A DNA stretch of 23,598 nt. Source: Deltaproteobacteria bacterium. Lineage in GTDB: Bacteria > Myxococcota > UBA796 > SXON01. The notes beneath the pieces are model-generated. The model ran no database searches, was not told the origin of the DNA, and worked only from the letters and a program-made list of their open reading frames with translations. The translations under genes were made by a program, and so were the position numbers. The stretch spans positions 1 to 23,598 of the forward strand of contig CANKNP010000028.1 in the NCBI GenBank assembly GCA_947483545.1, written 5' to 3'. The first letter of the stretch is position 1; the number at the start of each line of letters is the position of its first letter. This document shows positions 9,062 to 16,797 of this stretch, piece by piece.

Positions 9062-10114
9062 GTGAACCGTCTCCTGCTCACCCTCTCGCTGCTCGCTCTC
9101 CCTCTCGTGGCTTGTGGCGGCGACCCCGCGGGCGCCCCCAAAGCGGAGGCTGCTGCCCTCACGCTTCGCTACGGCATGGTCGAGCCCGCCCGGCATCGTC
9201 CCGTCGTGGAGCTGACGGGGTCGTTGGACCCCGTGCGTTCCGTGCAGCTCGGCTTCGACGTGCCAGGCCGGGTGTCGAAGCTCCTCGTGAACCGGGGCGA
9301 CAAGGTCTCCGAGGGGCAGGCCCTCGCGACGCTGGACATGAGCATCGCGCAGGCCCAACTGGAGCAGGCCAAGGCGGCCGTGCGAGGCGCTGAGGCGCAA
9401 CTTGTGGGGGGCGAGGCCAACTTTGCGCGAGCGGTAAAGCTCAAGCAGGGCGGCGCGATGAGCGAGCAGGACTGGTCGAACGCGGAGGCCGGCATCGCGT
9501 CGGGTCGCGCGGGGGTGGAGCAGGCCAAGGCGGCGGAGGGCATGGCCCGGGCGAACCTGCAGTTTCACACGCTTCGGGCACCGTTTGCGGGCGTGATCCA
9601 GAACGGGCCCGACAACGCGGGGATCATGACGGGCGCCGGCACACCGCTGTTCCTGGTGGACGATTTGTCCTCCCTCCAGGTGAAGGCCTCGGCCCCGGAG
9701 GAGGCCGCCGCCTGGCTCGCGGAGGGCCTGGATGCCACCGTCTTCGTGGCCACGCCGGGCGCGACCGAGGGGGTGCCGGCGAAGGTCGTGCGGGTGCTGC
9801 CCTCGCTCGATCTCGCGACCCGTCGCCTACCGGTGGAGGTCCGGATCGACGCGCCGCCTGCGATCCTCAAGGCCCACGGCTTCGCCCGCGTGGTCATTGT
9901 GGGGGCTGCGGAGGCGGACGTTTGGAAGGTGCCGCGGTCGGCGCTCGTCGCCCGGCCCGACTTCTGCGTGTTCCTCGCGGTCGAGCAGGGCCAACCGCCC
10001 CGCCGCGTGCCGGTCACCGTGCTGGAGGAGTCGTCCGACAGCGTGATCGTAGCTGGCGATCTGCAGCCTGGCGTGCCGGTCGTGCTCGATCCCCCCCACA
10101 CCCTCGCCGACTGA
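9062..10114 (+). CDS. RND efflux periplasmic adaptor (HlyD/MFP family), lipoprotein
   Basis: 350-residue adaptor linking an inner-membrane RND pump to an outer-membrane channel. The signal peptide MNRLLLTLSLLALPLVAC ends in a V-A-C lipobox (Cys18). Typical MFP order follows: first barrel strand (VVELTGSLDPVRSVQLGFDV), lipoyl half-motif PGRVSKLLVNRGDKVSEGQALATLD, an alpha-hairpin rich in Ala/Gln/Glu (AQAQLEQAKAAVRGAEAQL), the second lipoyl half (LRAPFAGVIQN), then the beta-barrel and membrane-proximal domains. I chose GTG at 9062 because GAAGG ends five bases before it; GTG at 9056 would add two residues. It follows tetR by 8 bases, and its stop is 11 bases before the permease ATG, so the three are co-transcribed. 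Substrate cannot be read from sequence. Confidence 0.93.
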   Translation: MNRLLLTLSLLALPLVACGGDPAGAPKAEAAALTLRYGMVEPARHRPVVELTGSLDPVRSVQLGFDVPGRVSKLLVNRGDKVSEGQALATLDMSIAQAQLEQAKAAVRGAEAQLVGGEANFARAVKLKQGGAMSEQDWSNAEAGIASGRAGVEQAKAAEGMARANLQFHTLRAPFAGVIQNGPDNAGIMTGAGTPLFLVDDLSSLQVKASAPEEAAAWLAEGLDATVFVATPGATEGVPAKVVRVLPSLDLATRRLPVEVRIDAPPAILKAHGFARVVIVGAAEADVWKVPRSALVARPDFCVFLAVEQGQPPRRVPVTVLEESSDSVIVAGDLQPGVPVVLDPPHTLAD

Positions 10115-10125
10115 ACGGAGCACCC

Positions 10126-13100
10126 ATGAACCTCTCCGACGTCGCCATCCGCCGCCCGGTGTTCACCGCCATGATGAGCATGGCGATCCTGGTCTTTGGC
10201 CTGCTCTCGCTCTCCCGCCTCGCGACCGACCTCTACCCCCCCGTGGACTTCCCGATCGTCCTGGTCCAGACGATCTACCCAGGTGCGCCGCCCGAGGACA
10301 TCGAGCGGGACGTCACCCGTCCGCTCGAAGATGCGGTCGCCGGCATCTCCGGGATCGAGAAGATGCAGAGCTTCACCCGAGACAGCGCCACGGTGATGAT
10401 CCTGCAGTTCAAGATGGGCACCAACGTGGACGCCGCGACGAACCAGGTCCGGGACGGCGTGGGCATCGCCAAGGGAAAGCTCCCGAAGGACGTGCTCGAT
10501 CCCGTGATCAAGCAGGTGGACATCGGCGCGCTGCCGGTCATGGTCGTAGCGCTCGCGTCGAGCGGGGACGTGAACTTTACGAGGCAGATGGCGGATGATC
10601 GGCTCCGGCCGTTCTTGGAGCAGGTCGCCGGCGTGGGGACGGTGAACGTGATTGGGGGCCAGAAGCGCGAGATCCAGGTGGATCTCGACCTCGATCAGCT
10701 GGCCGCGCTCGGTGTGGCGCCTACGCAGGTGGCTGAGCGCATCGGCTGGGAGAACCTGTCGATCCCGGTCGGCCAGTTCGACGCGCACGGCTATTCGGTG
10801 GGCATCCGCTCAGATGGTCAGTTCCGAAGCGTGAAAGACCTCGGGCGCACGGTCGTGTCGATGACCCAGGACGGTCGCCAGGTGCTGCTGGGCCAGGTCG
10901 CGCGGGTGGTCGACGGGCGGGCGCGGGCGACCCGCTACGTGCGCAACAATCTGCAGGACGCGGTGTCCCTTGAGATCGTCAAAAAGTCGGGCTCCAACAC
11001 GGTCGAGGTGTGTCACGGCATCAGCGCGAAGCTCGCGGAGGTGGTGCCCACCCTCGGGAACGGCGCCGCGTACAACGTGATCGCGGACACCTCGATCGAC
11101 ATCGAGGCCAACGCCCACGAGGTCTGGATCGCGATCTACTACGGCGGCGCGATGGCCGTCCTCGTCATCCTGTTCTTCCTGCTGGACGTCCGCGGCACCT
11201 TCATCTCCTCGCTGGCGCTGCCTACCTCGATCATCGGCACCTTCGCTGCGATGTACCTGGCTGGTTTCTCGATCAACACGATGACGCTGCTCGGCATGAG
11301 CCTCGCCATCGGCCTGCTCATCGATGATGCCGTCGTTGTCCGGGAGAGCATCACTCGGCGCTTGGAAGCCGGGGATTCCCCGATGGAGGCGGCGAGTCGA
11401 GGTACGCGGGAGATCGCCCTGGCCGTCATGGCGACAACCCTGTCCTTGGTCGCCGTGTTCGTGCCCGTGGCGTTCATGAGCGGTATGGTCGGCCAGTTCT
11501 TCAAGCAGTTCGGCCTCACGATCACGATCGCCGTGCTGATCTCTCTGTTTGTCGCGTTCACGCTGGATCCGATGTTGTCTGCGCGTCTGTCGAAGGCGCA
11601 CGTCCCTGGTCCTCGCAAGGGCATCGCCGGGGTGATCGAGCGGTTCCTGGACGGCCTGGACGATCGGTATCGGCGCACGTTGGATTGGGTGTTGGCCCAC
11701 CCCAAGACCACCGTCGGCCTGTCTGTCCTTTCGGTGATCGCAGCCGCTGTGCTCGCCGTGATGCTCCCCGGCGAGTTCATGCCCAAGCAGGACCGCGGCG
11801 AAGTGCTCGGCGACATCCGGCTGCCCGTGGGCACCTCGCTGGAGACGACAGACGCGATGGCTCGGCCTATCGAAACCGCGCTGCTCGACATTCCCGACGT
11901 GACGCGTGTGTACACCATCATCGGGCACGAGGATCAGACCAACCGCGCGCGCTTCCGTATCCAGCTCACGCCCAAGACCGACCGAACCCACGAGGTCTCC
12001 TGGTACGACGACGAGATCCGGCGTGTCCTGGAGACCGTCGAGACCGCCGAGGTCACGCTGGCCGAGCCGGGCGTGATCGAGGGCTTGGGCGATTGGCCGC
12101 CGATGATGTTGATCGTGCAGGGCCCCGACCTGGACGGCCTGCTTGTCGAGGGGACCCGCATCAAGAAGATGTTGGAGGCCGTGCCCGGCAGCTCCGACGT
12201 GCGGATGAACATCAACCCGGGAAAGCCCGAGTTGCGGATTGACGTGGACCGAATGATCGCTTCAGACCGCGGTATTCCCGCCGGGCTGGTGGGCGCGACG
12301 GCCCGCTTGCTGGTCGAAGGAAATACGGTCGGGACCTTGCGTGACGGTGGCCCCGAAGCCGAGATCCGCGTTCGCGCCGATCCCCGGTTCTCCAACACCC
12401 CCGAGCGCGTCGCGCAGCTGCCGCTCCCAAGCCCCCGCGGGAGGGTGACACTCGGCGATGTCGCCAACGTACACATGGCCATCGGCGCGAGTGAGATCAA
12501 CCGCAACAACCGTATGCGCTCGGTGACTGTCAGCTCCCAGGTGGCCAACGGCGCGGCCTTGGGCGACGTACTGACATCGTTCTACGCCGGTTTAGAGAAA
12601 GAGCCGCTCCCCGACGGGTACTTCATCACCCTCGACGGTCAAGCCCGCGACATGAACGAGACCGCCGCGGCGATGGGCATGGCCATCGGCGTCGCCTTCA
12701 TCTTCATCTTCATGGTGCTCGCGAGCCAGTTCGAGAGCTTGATTCACCCGTTCACGCTGCTCGCCTCGGTCCCGCTGGCGCTGGTCGGCGCGGTGTTCGG
12801 CCTCGCGGTCACGGGGAACAGCATCTCGATGGGCTCGCAGATCGGCATCATCCTGCTGATGGGGCTCGTCACAAAGAACGCCATCCTGCTCGTGGACGGC
12901 GCGCTCGTCGCGATGCGCGATGGGCACTCCCCCGCCGATGCCATGCGGATCGCAGGGCCGCGGCGAATGCGGCCGATCGTGATGACCTCCGCGGCGATGG
13001 CGCTCGGCATGCTCCCGACCGCGATGGGCACCGGCATGGGCTCGGAGTTCCGCGCGCCGATGGGCATCGCCGTGATTGGCGGGGTCATCTCCTCGACGCT

Positions 13101-13269
13101 GCTCACCTTGCTCGTCGTGCCGGTCATCTTCCAGTGGATGGAGAACGTGCGCGGGTTCCTGAACTGGGCCTGGAGCCGGATCAATGGCCAGCCCGAGCCA
13201 GGGATCCACGTGGCGGCGAGCCGGGGGGCGGGCGATGGGGAGGCGGAGGAGGAGGGGGTGGCGAAGTGA
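10126..13269 (+). CDS. RND family efflux permease (HAE-type, AcrB-like)
   Basis: 1047 residues, the normal size of proton-driven RND exporters. The ATG at 10126 follows ACGGAG by five bases; the longer frame from 9922 runs under the adaptor and is rejected. It opens with MNLSDVAIRRPVFTAMMSMA (TM1). The porter domain contains DLYPPVDFPIVLVQTIYPGA and PEDIERDVTRPLEDA. TM4 has the proton-relay pair Asp400-Asp401 in GLLIDDAVVV. The second half repeats this layout and has GLVTKNAILLVDGA in TM10, with the conserved relay lysine. The C-terminal tail is a Gly/Glu-rich stretch. No outer-membrane factor (TolC/OprM type) gene is in the window, so the channel must be encoded elsewhere. Exports drugs, metals or other toxic molecules; which one is unknown. 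Confidence 0.97.
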   Translation: MNLSDVAIRRPVFTAMMSMAILVFGLLSLSRLATDLYPPVDFPIVLVQTIYPGAPPEDIERDVTRPLEDAVAGISGIEKMQSFTRDSATVMILQFKMGTNVDAATNQVRDGVGIAKGKLPKDVLDPVIKQVDIGALPVMVVALASSGDVNFTRQMADDRLRPFLEQVAGVGTVNVIGGQKREIQVDLDLDQLAALGVAPTQVAERIGWENLSIPVGQFDAHGYSVGIRSDGQFRSVKDLGRTVVSMTQDGRQVLLGQVARVVDGRARATRYVRNNLQDAVSLEIVKKSGSNTVEVCHGISAKLAEVVPTLGNGAAYNVIADTSIDIEANAHEVWIAIYYGGAMAVLVILFFLLDVRGTFISSLALPTSIIGTFAAMYLAGFSINTMTLLGMSLAIGLLIDDAVVVRESITRRLEAGDSPMEAASRGTREIALAVMATTLSLVAVFVPVAFMSGMVGQFFKQFGLTITIAVLISLFVAFTLDPMLSARLSKAHVPGPRKGIAGVIERFLDGLDDRYRRTLDWVLAHPKTTVGLSVLSVIAAAVLAVMLPGEFMPKQDRGEVLGDIRLPVGTSLETTDAMARPIETALLDIPDVTRVYTIIGHEDQTNRARFRIQLTPKTDRTHEVSWYDDEIRRVLETVETAEVTLAEPGVIEGLGDWPPMMLIVQGPDLDGLLVEGTRIKKMLEAVPGSSDVRMNINPGKPELRIDVDRMIASDRGIPAGLVGATARLLVEGNTVGTLRDGGPEAEIRVRADPRFSNTPERVAQLPLPSPRGRVTLGDVANVHMAIGASEINRNNRMRSVTVSSQVANGAALGDVLTSFYAGLEKEPLPDGYFITLDGQARDMNETAAAMGMAIGVAFIFIFMVLASQFESLIHPFTLLASVPLALVGAVFGLAVTGNSISMGSQIGIILLMGLVTKNAILLVDGALVAMRDGHSPADAMRIAGPRRMRPIVMTSAAMALGMLPTAMGTGMGSEFRAPMGIAVIGGVISSTLLTLLVVPVIFQWMENVRGFLNWAWSRINGQPEPGIHVAASRGAGDGEAEEEGVAK

Positions 13270-13331
13270 GGGGGGCGGGGGCTGGAGGCCATAGTAGGTT
13301 GGCGGAGGTTCGGGTCAAGCTCCGCGTCCGC

Positions 13332-14867
13332 TCAGTTTGCGAACGCGATGGCCTGTAGATCCCAGGACATCTCCACCGGAGCCTGGTCGTCGGTCAATAC
13401 GCGGGCCCCCTCCCAGCCGGGGACCTCTGCCTTGACCGTTCGTCGGAGAGAGCTCTGGAAGTAGCGGGGGATCGTAGAGTCCGGGGTGGCCATGAGCTGC
13501 TCCCGGGCGTGCTCCAGGGGCTTGGGGCGCATCAGGCCGACCAGCACCTTGTTGCTCGGGAAGGCGTCCACATAGAGCACCTGCGGAAACACCTCGCGCA
13601 TGGTCGCGTAGATCATCTGGGTCAGATCCGCGCTGATGTCCTTCACCGTCGCGACGTTGATGCCGACGACGCCGTCCTCCGTGAGGTGCTCGGCCACCTC
13701 GCGCCAGAACTCCACTGTGGTGAGGTGGAACGGAATGTAGGGCTGACGGTAGGCGTCCATGATCGCGACGTCGTACCGACGGTCCGTCGCCTGCAGGAAC
13801 ACGCGACCGTCCGCCACGTACGGCGTGATGCGGGGATCGTCGTTGTCGAAGTAGCGCTTTCCCACCTCGACCACCGCGCCGTCGATCTCGACCCCATCCA
13901 CCGCGGCCATCGGAAGCTCATCCAGGATGCGTTTTGCGATTGTCCCGCCTGCGAGGCCGACCACGAGCACGTTGCGGGTGGACCGGGCGTCTTCACGAAA
14001 CAACGGAATAGCCGCCATATACGCCCAGTATCCCTGGGTAGGCACGGTCTCGTCGAGGCACTTCACCGAGTGGATGCCGACCCCCTCGTTGAGGTACAGG
14101 TGGTAGGCCCTGTCGCACCTCCCCAACGGCTGGATGACCACCTGCATGAAGTGGTAGACGGACTCCTCCTCCAGCACGAGGCCCTCCATCGGGCGTAGGC
14201 TGCCAGTGGGCAGCAGGGCCAGGCCCCACGTGGCCGCCCCGCCCAGCCCTCGAGGCCCCCAGCGGCACAACGCTGAGACAAGCACCAACAGACCGCCGAC
14301 CAGCACGAACGTGTTCCGCACGCCGAGCAGCGGGATGAGCAGGAGGGCGGGCAGCACCGACCCGGCGATTGAGCCCATCGTGCTCAGCGCGTACAGGCGC
14401 CCGGCGACCCGGCCCGCCTCTTCGGCGGCCCCCCCAGCTATGCGAATCGCCCAGGGGGACACCATCCCCATCAGCGTGACCGGCGCCGCCATCAGCCCGA
14501 GGATCGCCAGGATTCCGCCGACGATCACGCCCGCTGCCAGCACGGGCTCGTCCAGCGACTCCCCCTCCAGCAGGGGCCTCATGACGGCCGCTGCCCCGCG
14601 CAAGACCGGCTGCCCCACGAGGGGGATCAGCAGCACGAGTCCCCCCGCGGCGAGCGTGACGCTGGTGAGCGAGCGAAGCGTCGGGTGCCTGTCGGCCTGC
14701 CTCCCACCGATCCAATACCCCACGGAGAGGAAGGTCATCATCGAGGTGATCAGCACCGTCGTCACGATCAGGCTTGTCCCGAAGAACGGGGCCAACAGGC
14801 GGAGTCCGGTCATCTCGACCGCCATCACGCTCCAGCCGGAGACGAATACGAGAGCTCGCAGTTGCAT
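13332..14867 (-). CDS. Membrane-anchored spermidine-synthase-like protein
   Basis: 511 residues. The N-terminal ~200 residues form several membrane helices starting MQLRALVFVSGWSVMAVEMTG, the signature of transporter-like/spermidine-synthase fusions, followed by LLAPFFGTSLIVTTVLI and later segments. The C-terminal half is a Rossmann methyltransferase-like fold: NVLVVGLAGGTIAKRI (SAM-loop position), VDGVEIDGAVVEVGKRYF (acidic ribose-binding residue), ITPYVADGRVFL, and YDVAIMDAYRQPYIPFHLTT at the catalytic-loop position. The GGG of true SpeE is altered to GLAGG and the catalytic loop is D-A-Y, so polyamine synthesis is uncertain. The ATG at 14867 is preferred; the longer start at 14975 adds 36 unlike residues, overlaps the upstream stop, and would put two palindromes inside the gene. 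It sits 91 bases downstream of the cytochrome/copper gene. Confidence 0.9.
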   Translation of the reverse strand: MQLRALVFVSGWSVMAVEMTGLRLLAPFFGTSLIVTTVLITSMMTFLSVGYWIGGRQADRHPTLRSLTSVTLAAGGLVLLIPLVGQPVLRGAAAVMRPLLEGESLDEPVLAAGVIVGGILAILGLMAAPVTLMGMVSPWAIRIAGGAAEEAGRVAGRLYALSTMGSIAGSVLPALLLIPLLGVRNTFVLVGGLLVLVSALCRWGPRGLGGAATWGLALLPTGSLRPMEGLVLEEESVYHFMQVVIQPLGRCDRAYHLYLNEGVGIHSVKCLDETVPTQGYWAYMAAIPLFREDARSTRNVLVVGLAGGTIAKRILDELPMAAVDGVEIDGAVVEVGKRYFDNDDPRITPYVADGRVFLQATDRRYDVAIMDAYRQPYIPFHLTTVEFWREVAEHLTEDGVVGINVATVKDISADLTQMIYATMREVFPQVLYVDAFPSNKVLVGLMRPKPLEHAREQLMATPDSTIPRYFQSSLRRTVKAEVPGWEGARVLTDDQAPVEMSWDLQAIAFAN

Positions 14868-14897
14868 GTTGCGCGCCGTATAGCCGTGCCGGGCGGC

Positions 14898-14929
14898 CGC
14901 CACAGTGTGGCGACGTGCATCACAGTGTG
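14898..14929. promoter_or_regulatory. Two CACAGTGTG sites 20 bp apart (probable operator)
   Basis: CACAGTGTG occurs at 14901-14909 and 14921-14929, exactly 20 bases (two helical turns) apart. The first is the core of a 15-base palindrome CGCCACAGTGTGGCG (14898-14912). The second extends to GCATCACAGTGTG (14917-14929), identical over 13 bases to a site on the minus strand at 16578-16590 upstream of the DUF305 gene. These sites lie about 30-62 bases before the minus-strand ATG at 14867. Confidence 0.5.
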
Positions 14930-14958
14930 CCTCAGCGGAGGTGAGAGCCGCGCCCACC

Positions 14959-15906
14959 TCACTCGGCCGCTCCATCCACGGCAGGCCGCGAAGTGAATTC
15001 CAGCTTCACGATCGTCCAACCCACTGAGCTCGCGCGCAACGTCGCCCGCTCGGTGGTGATGAGGTCGATGGGCCGAGCCGCCCCGCTGGTGGTGATGCGA
15101 GACTCGGAGACAATAACGGTCTGATCCCGGCCGGCCTGTACTTCCCGGCTTAGCAGCTGCACCTTTGCGTTCTTGAGGAGCGTCGCCCGGGCCTTCACGT
15201 GCCCCGTTGCGGACTCCTCGTGGACAAGCTCGGGATCCAGTCGATCAAGCGCCAGACCCATGTTGCCCACCTCGAGGGCATCCTGAAACGCCTGAAGCGC
15301 AGCTTCGGCCGGGCCACTGATGCGACGTGGGGGTGGCACTTTCATGTCCATGTCGCCCGTCGCCGAGTGGTCCATGCCGGCCATGTCGCTGGACTTCATG
15401 CCCGGCATGTCGCCGTGATCCATGCCGGCCATGTCGCTGGACTTCATGCCCGGCATGTCGCCGTGATCCATGCCGGCCATGTCGCTGGACTTCATGCCTG
15501 GCATGTCGCCGTGATCCAAGCCGGCCATGTCGCTGGACTTCATGCCCGACATCTCGCCGTGATCCATGCCGGCGTGCCCAGCGCCCCCGTCGGCGTGACC
15601 GTCGCCGCCCGGCGCAGCACCGCCGCCATGGTCGTGGCCGCCACTGGATGCGACGAGCGCCGCGTACGTCTCTGGCGTCATGCCGGGCAGGCGGCGAACA
15701 AACGCAGTCATTCCCCAGATTGTCGAGTTGTCCATGCTCTTGCCCCACGCCGGCATGCCGCTCATCTTCACACCGTGCTTGATGACCCAGAATGTCTGGG
15801 TTGGGTCGAGACCGTCAACAGACGAAAGGTTGGGAGGTGTCGGGTACATCCCCAACTGGAGTTCCCCCTCGGGCATGCCTGGCGCGAGGTGGCAATCCAC
15901 GCACAT
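14959..15906 (-). CDS. Cytochrome c - Met/His-rich repeat - NTF2-like protein (3' part of a frameshifted fusion)
   Basis: The open frame starts at an ATG immediately before the heme site CVDCH (residues 2-6), so as drawn it lacks a signal peptide and the first cytochrome helix. In the same frame that helix is present upstream without any start codon (HIPRDPALIRAGAGNYAAM), and stops close the frame near 16000-16030. Domains in order: class I cytochrome c with CxxCH, YPTPPNL, and a probable axial Met in KMSGMPAWGK (to about residue 85); a Gly/His linker; four 16-residue copper-type repeats MKSSDMAGMDHGDMPG (about residues 115-178); and an NTF2/DUF4440-like domain (ALQAFQDALEVGNMGLALDRL to WTIVKLEF). 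Most likely it is the C-terminal part of the DUF305 gene at 15815-16498, separated by a one-base frameshift. A heme-c protein needs export, which only the upstream signal would give. Confidence 0.75.
   Translation of the reverse strand: MCVDCHLAPGMPEGELQLGMYPTPPNLSSVDGLDPTQTFWVIKHGVKMSGMPAWGKSMDNSTIWGMTAFVRRLPGMTPETYAALVASSGGHDHGGGAAPGGDGHADGGAGHAGMDHGEMSGMKSSDMAGLDHGDMPGMKSSDMAGMDHGDMPGMKSSDMAGMDHGDMPGMKSSDMAGMDHSATGDMDMKVPPPRRISGPAEAALQAFQDALEVGNMGLALDRLDPELVHEESATGHVKARATLLKNAKVQLLSREVQAGRDQTVIVSESRITTSGAARPIDLITTERATLRASSVGWTIVKLEFTSRPAVDGAAE
15373..15564 (-). repeat. Four tandem 48-bp coding repeats (Met/His/Asp-rich)
   Basis: Four head-to-tail 48-base units (15373, 15421, 15469, 15517) encode four copies of a 16-residue unit with the pattern M-K-S-S-D-M-A-G-M-D-H-G-D-M-P-G. 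The first three are nearly identical at DNA level; the fourth has several changes, and a partial fifth follows. Methionine, histidine and aspartate spacing resembles the copper-binding repeats of CopA/PcoA multicopper oxidases. The near identity points to recent expansion by slippage or unequal exchange. Confidence 0.95.
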
Positions 15907-16498
15907 CGCGGCGTAGTTGCCGGCGCCGGCGCGGATCAGCGCCGGGTCCCGAGGAATGTGGGCGGGTGATGTCGGCTGCGAGACTCTTGAGTTCGTCGTG
16001 CTGCGCTTTGTCAGGGCCGTGCTGCGCCATCAGGACCGCTCCCTGGTGGTGCCCGATCATCGCATCAAGAAAGGCGAGGTCAAACGGCGTGGCGGTCTTC
16101 AGTGCCTCGATGTCCTTGCCCATGTTCATCATACCCATGCCGCTTGGCATCTCCGAGTGAGCCGTGGGCATGCCCATTGCCGGCGTAGCTTCGCTCCCGA
16201 ACCACGCCTTCCGCCAACCCTTCATCTTCCCGATCTCGGCCTCCTGCGATGCGATCACGGTAGCCGCCATGTCCTTGAGCTCGGCGTGCTCCGCTCGTGC
16301 CTGGGCGATCGTCGCCATCTCGACCGCACCCTGGTGGTGAGGCACCATCATGTCGATGAACATCTGATCGAACGGCACAGTCCCGCTCGGTGGCATCGCC
16401 ATCCCCGGCGAGTGGTTGGCCATCTCCGTGGGCAACTCCGGGTTGTTCATCGAGGGGTCGGGCGCAGTGCCGCACGCAGTCAGGATCAGGAGCAGCAT
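15815..16498 (-). CDS. DUF305 lipoprotein (5' part of a frameshifted DUF305-cytochrome c fusion)
   Basis: As read, 227 residues. The ATG at 16498 has AAGG seven bases upstream and starts MLLLILTAC, a short lipoprotein signal with lipobox L-T-A-C. A Met/Pro linker follows, then two DUF305 halves, each with the family's HH motif: FDQMFIDMMVPHHQGAVEMA and FDLAFLDAMIGHHQGAVLMA, separated by a Met-rich loop (MPSGMGMMNMGKD). DUF305 proteins are periplasmic or secreted, His/Met-rich and often found in copper-resistance loci. The second half stops short after DELKSLAADI, missing the usual Q-x-x-E-I-x-x-M segment. The following ~48 residues are Arg/Pro-rich and look like out-of-frame sequence. In another frame the next codons encode the start of a cytochrome c domain, so this is probably the N-terminal part of a larger protein. 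Confidence 0.8.
   Translation of the reverse strand: MLLLILTACGTAPDPSMNNPELPTEMANHSPGMAMPPSGTVPFDQMFIDMMVPHHQGAVEMATIAQARAEHAELKDMAATVIASQEAEIGKMKGWRKAWFGSEATPAMGMPTAHSEMPSGMGMMNMGKDIEALKTATPFDLAFLDAMIGHHQGAVLMAQHGPDKAQHDELKSLAADITRPHSSGPGADPRRRRQLRRDVRGLPPRARHARGGTPVGDVPDTSQPFVC
15959..15967 (-). other. Apparent frameshift site joining DUF305 to cytochrome c
   Basis: On the minus strand the run ACCCGCCCA lies where similarity to DUF305 ends in one frame and to the cytochrome begins in another. Removing one C gives the continuous reading D-I-T-A-H-I-P-R-D-P and a single 512-residue ORF from 16498 to 14959. Without it, the DUF305 frame continues into an Arg-rich tail and the cytochrome lacks a start. 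Confidence 0.6.
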
Positions 16499-16534
16499 GA
16501 CATCGCCTTGGAGGTGTTGTTTGAACGCGCTATA

Positions 16535-16562
16535 TTGATAGCCACGCGGTCATCGCCGGCAA
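16535..16562 (-). promoter_or_regulatory. Possible sigma-70-type promoter of the DUF305 gene
   Basis: TTGCCG (16562-16557, minus strand) and TATCAA (16540-16535) are separated by 16 bases in an unusually AT-rich patch. They would place a transcript start about 30 bases before the ATG at 16498. Matches to consensus are partial (four of six at the -10). Confidence 0.35.
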
Positions 16563-16575
16563 TGAAACACGTTGG

Positions 16576-16590
16576 ATCACACTGTGATGC
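16576..16590. promoter_or_regulatory. CACAGTGTG-type palindrome upstream of the DUF305 gene
   Basis: ATCACACTGTGAT (16576-16588) is a perfect palindrome around a central base. Its minus strand reads GCATCACAGTGTG over 16590-16578, the same 13 bases as at 14917-14929. It lies just upstream of the putative -35, a position typical for an activator or a metal-responsive regulator. Confidence 0.45.
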
Positions 16591-16797
16591 GACAGCGGAA
16601 AACCAAAGGTGGTGAACCGACTCCAGGGCGACGGGTCACGCCGCGCCCGCCACGTCTGCCGCTGCGCGTCGTGCCCGCTCCGCTTGTCGCGGCCGCGGCG
16701 TCCAACGTCACGCGCACCCCGCCGGTCTGCACGGGCGTTCCACGGCCCGCGTCCGTCACCCGCGCGATGGTCCCAAGCCCGCCTGCCCCCGCACGCC
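16591..16797. other. Non-coding stretch between two minus-strand genes
   Basis: No ORF here has a convincing translation; those on both strands are Arg/Pro-rich. Together with 16499-16590 it forms a gap of about 300 bases between the DUF305 gene and the end of the cysteine-rich lipoprotein gene. Apart from the promoter and palindrome already listed I see no structured element or terminator. Confidence 0.5.

Noticed and set aside
9565..11991. Long minus-strand ORFs (9565-10788 and 10810-11991)
   Set aside because: Antisense to the adaptor and RND permease; His/Arg/Asp-rich translations typical of reverse frames.
13270..13331. Terminator between the convergent RND and synthase-like genes
   Set aside because: Only a weak CGGAG/CTCCG pairing and G-runs are visible; no stem followed by T-run on either strand.
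15373..15564. Repeat array as a CRISPR
   Set aside because: Units are contiguous 48-mers in frame within a protein, with no unique spacers between repeats.
15199..15969. 256-codon plus-strand ORF with HVAGLHARHVAVIHAG repeats
   Set aside because: It is the antisense reading of the 48-bp repeats in the cytochrome gene; its periodicity comes from the sense-strand repeat.
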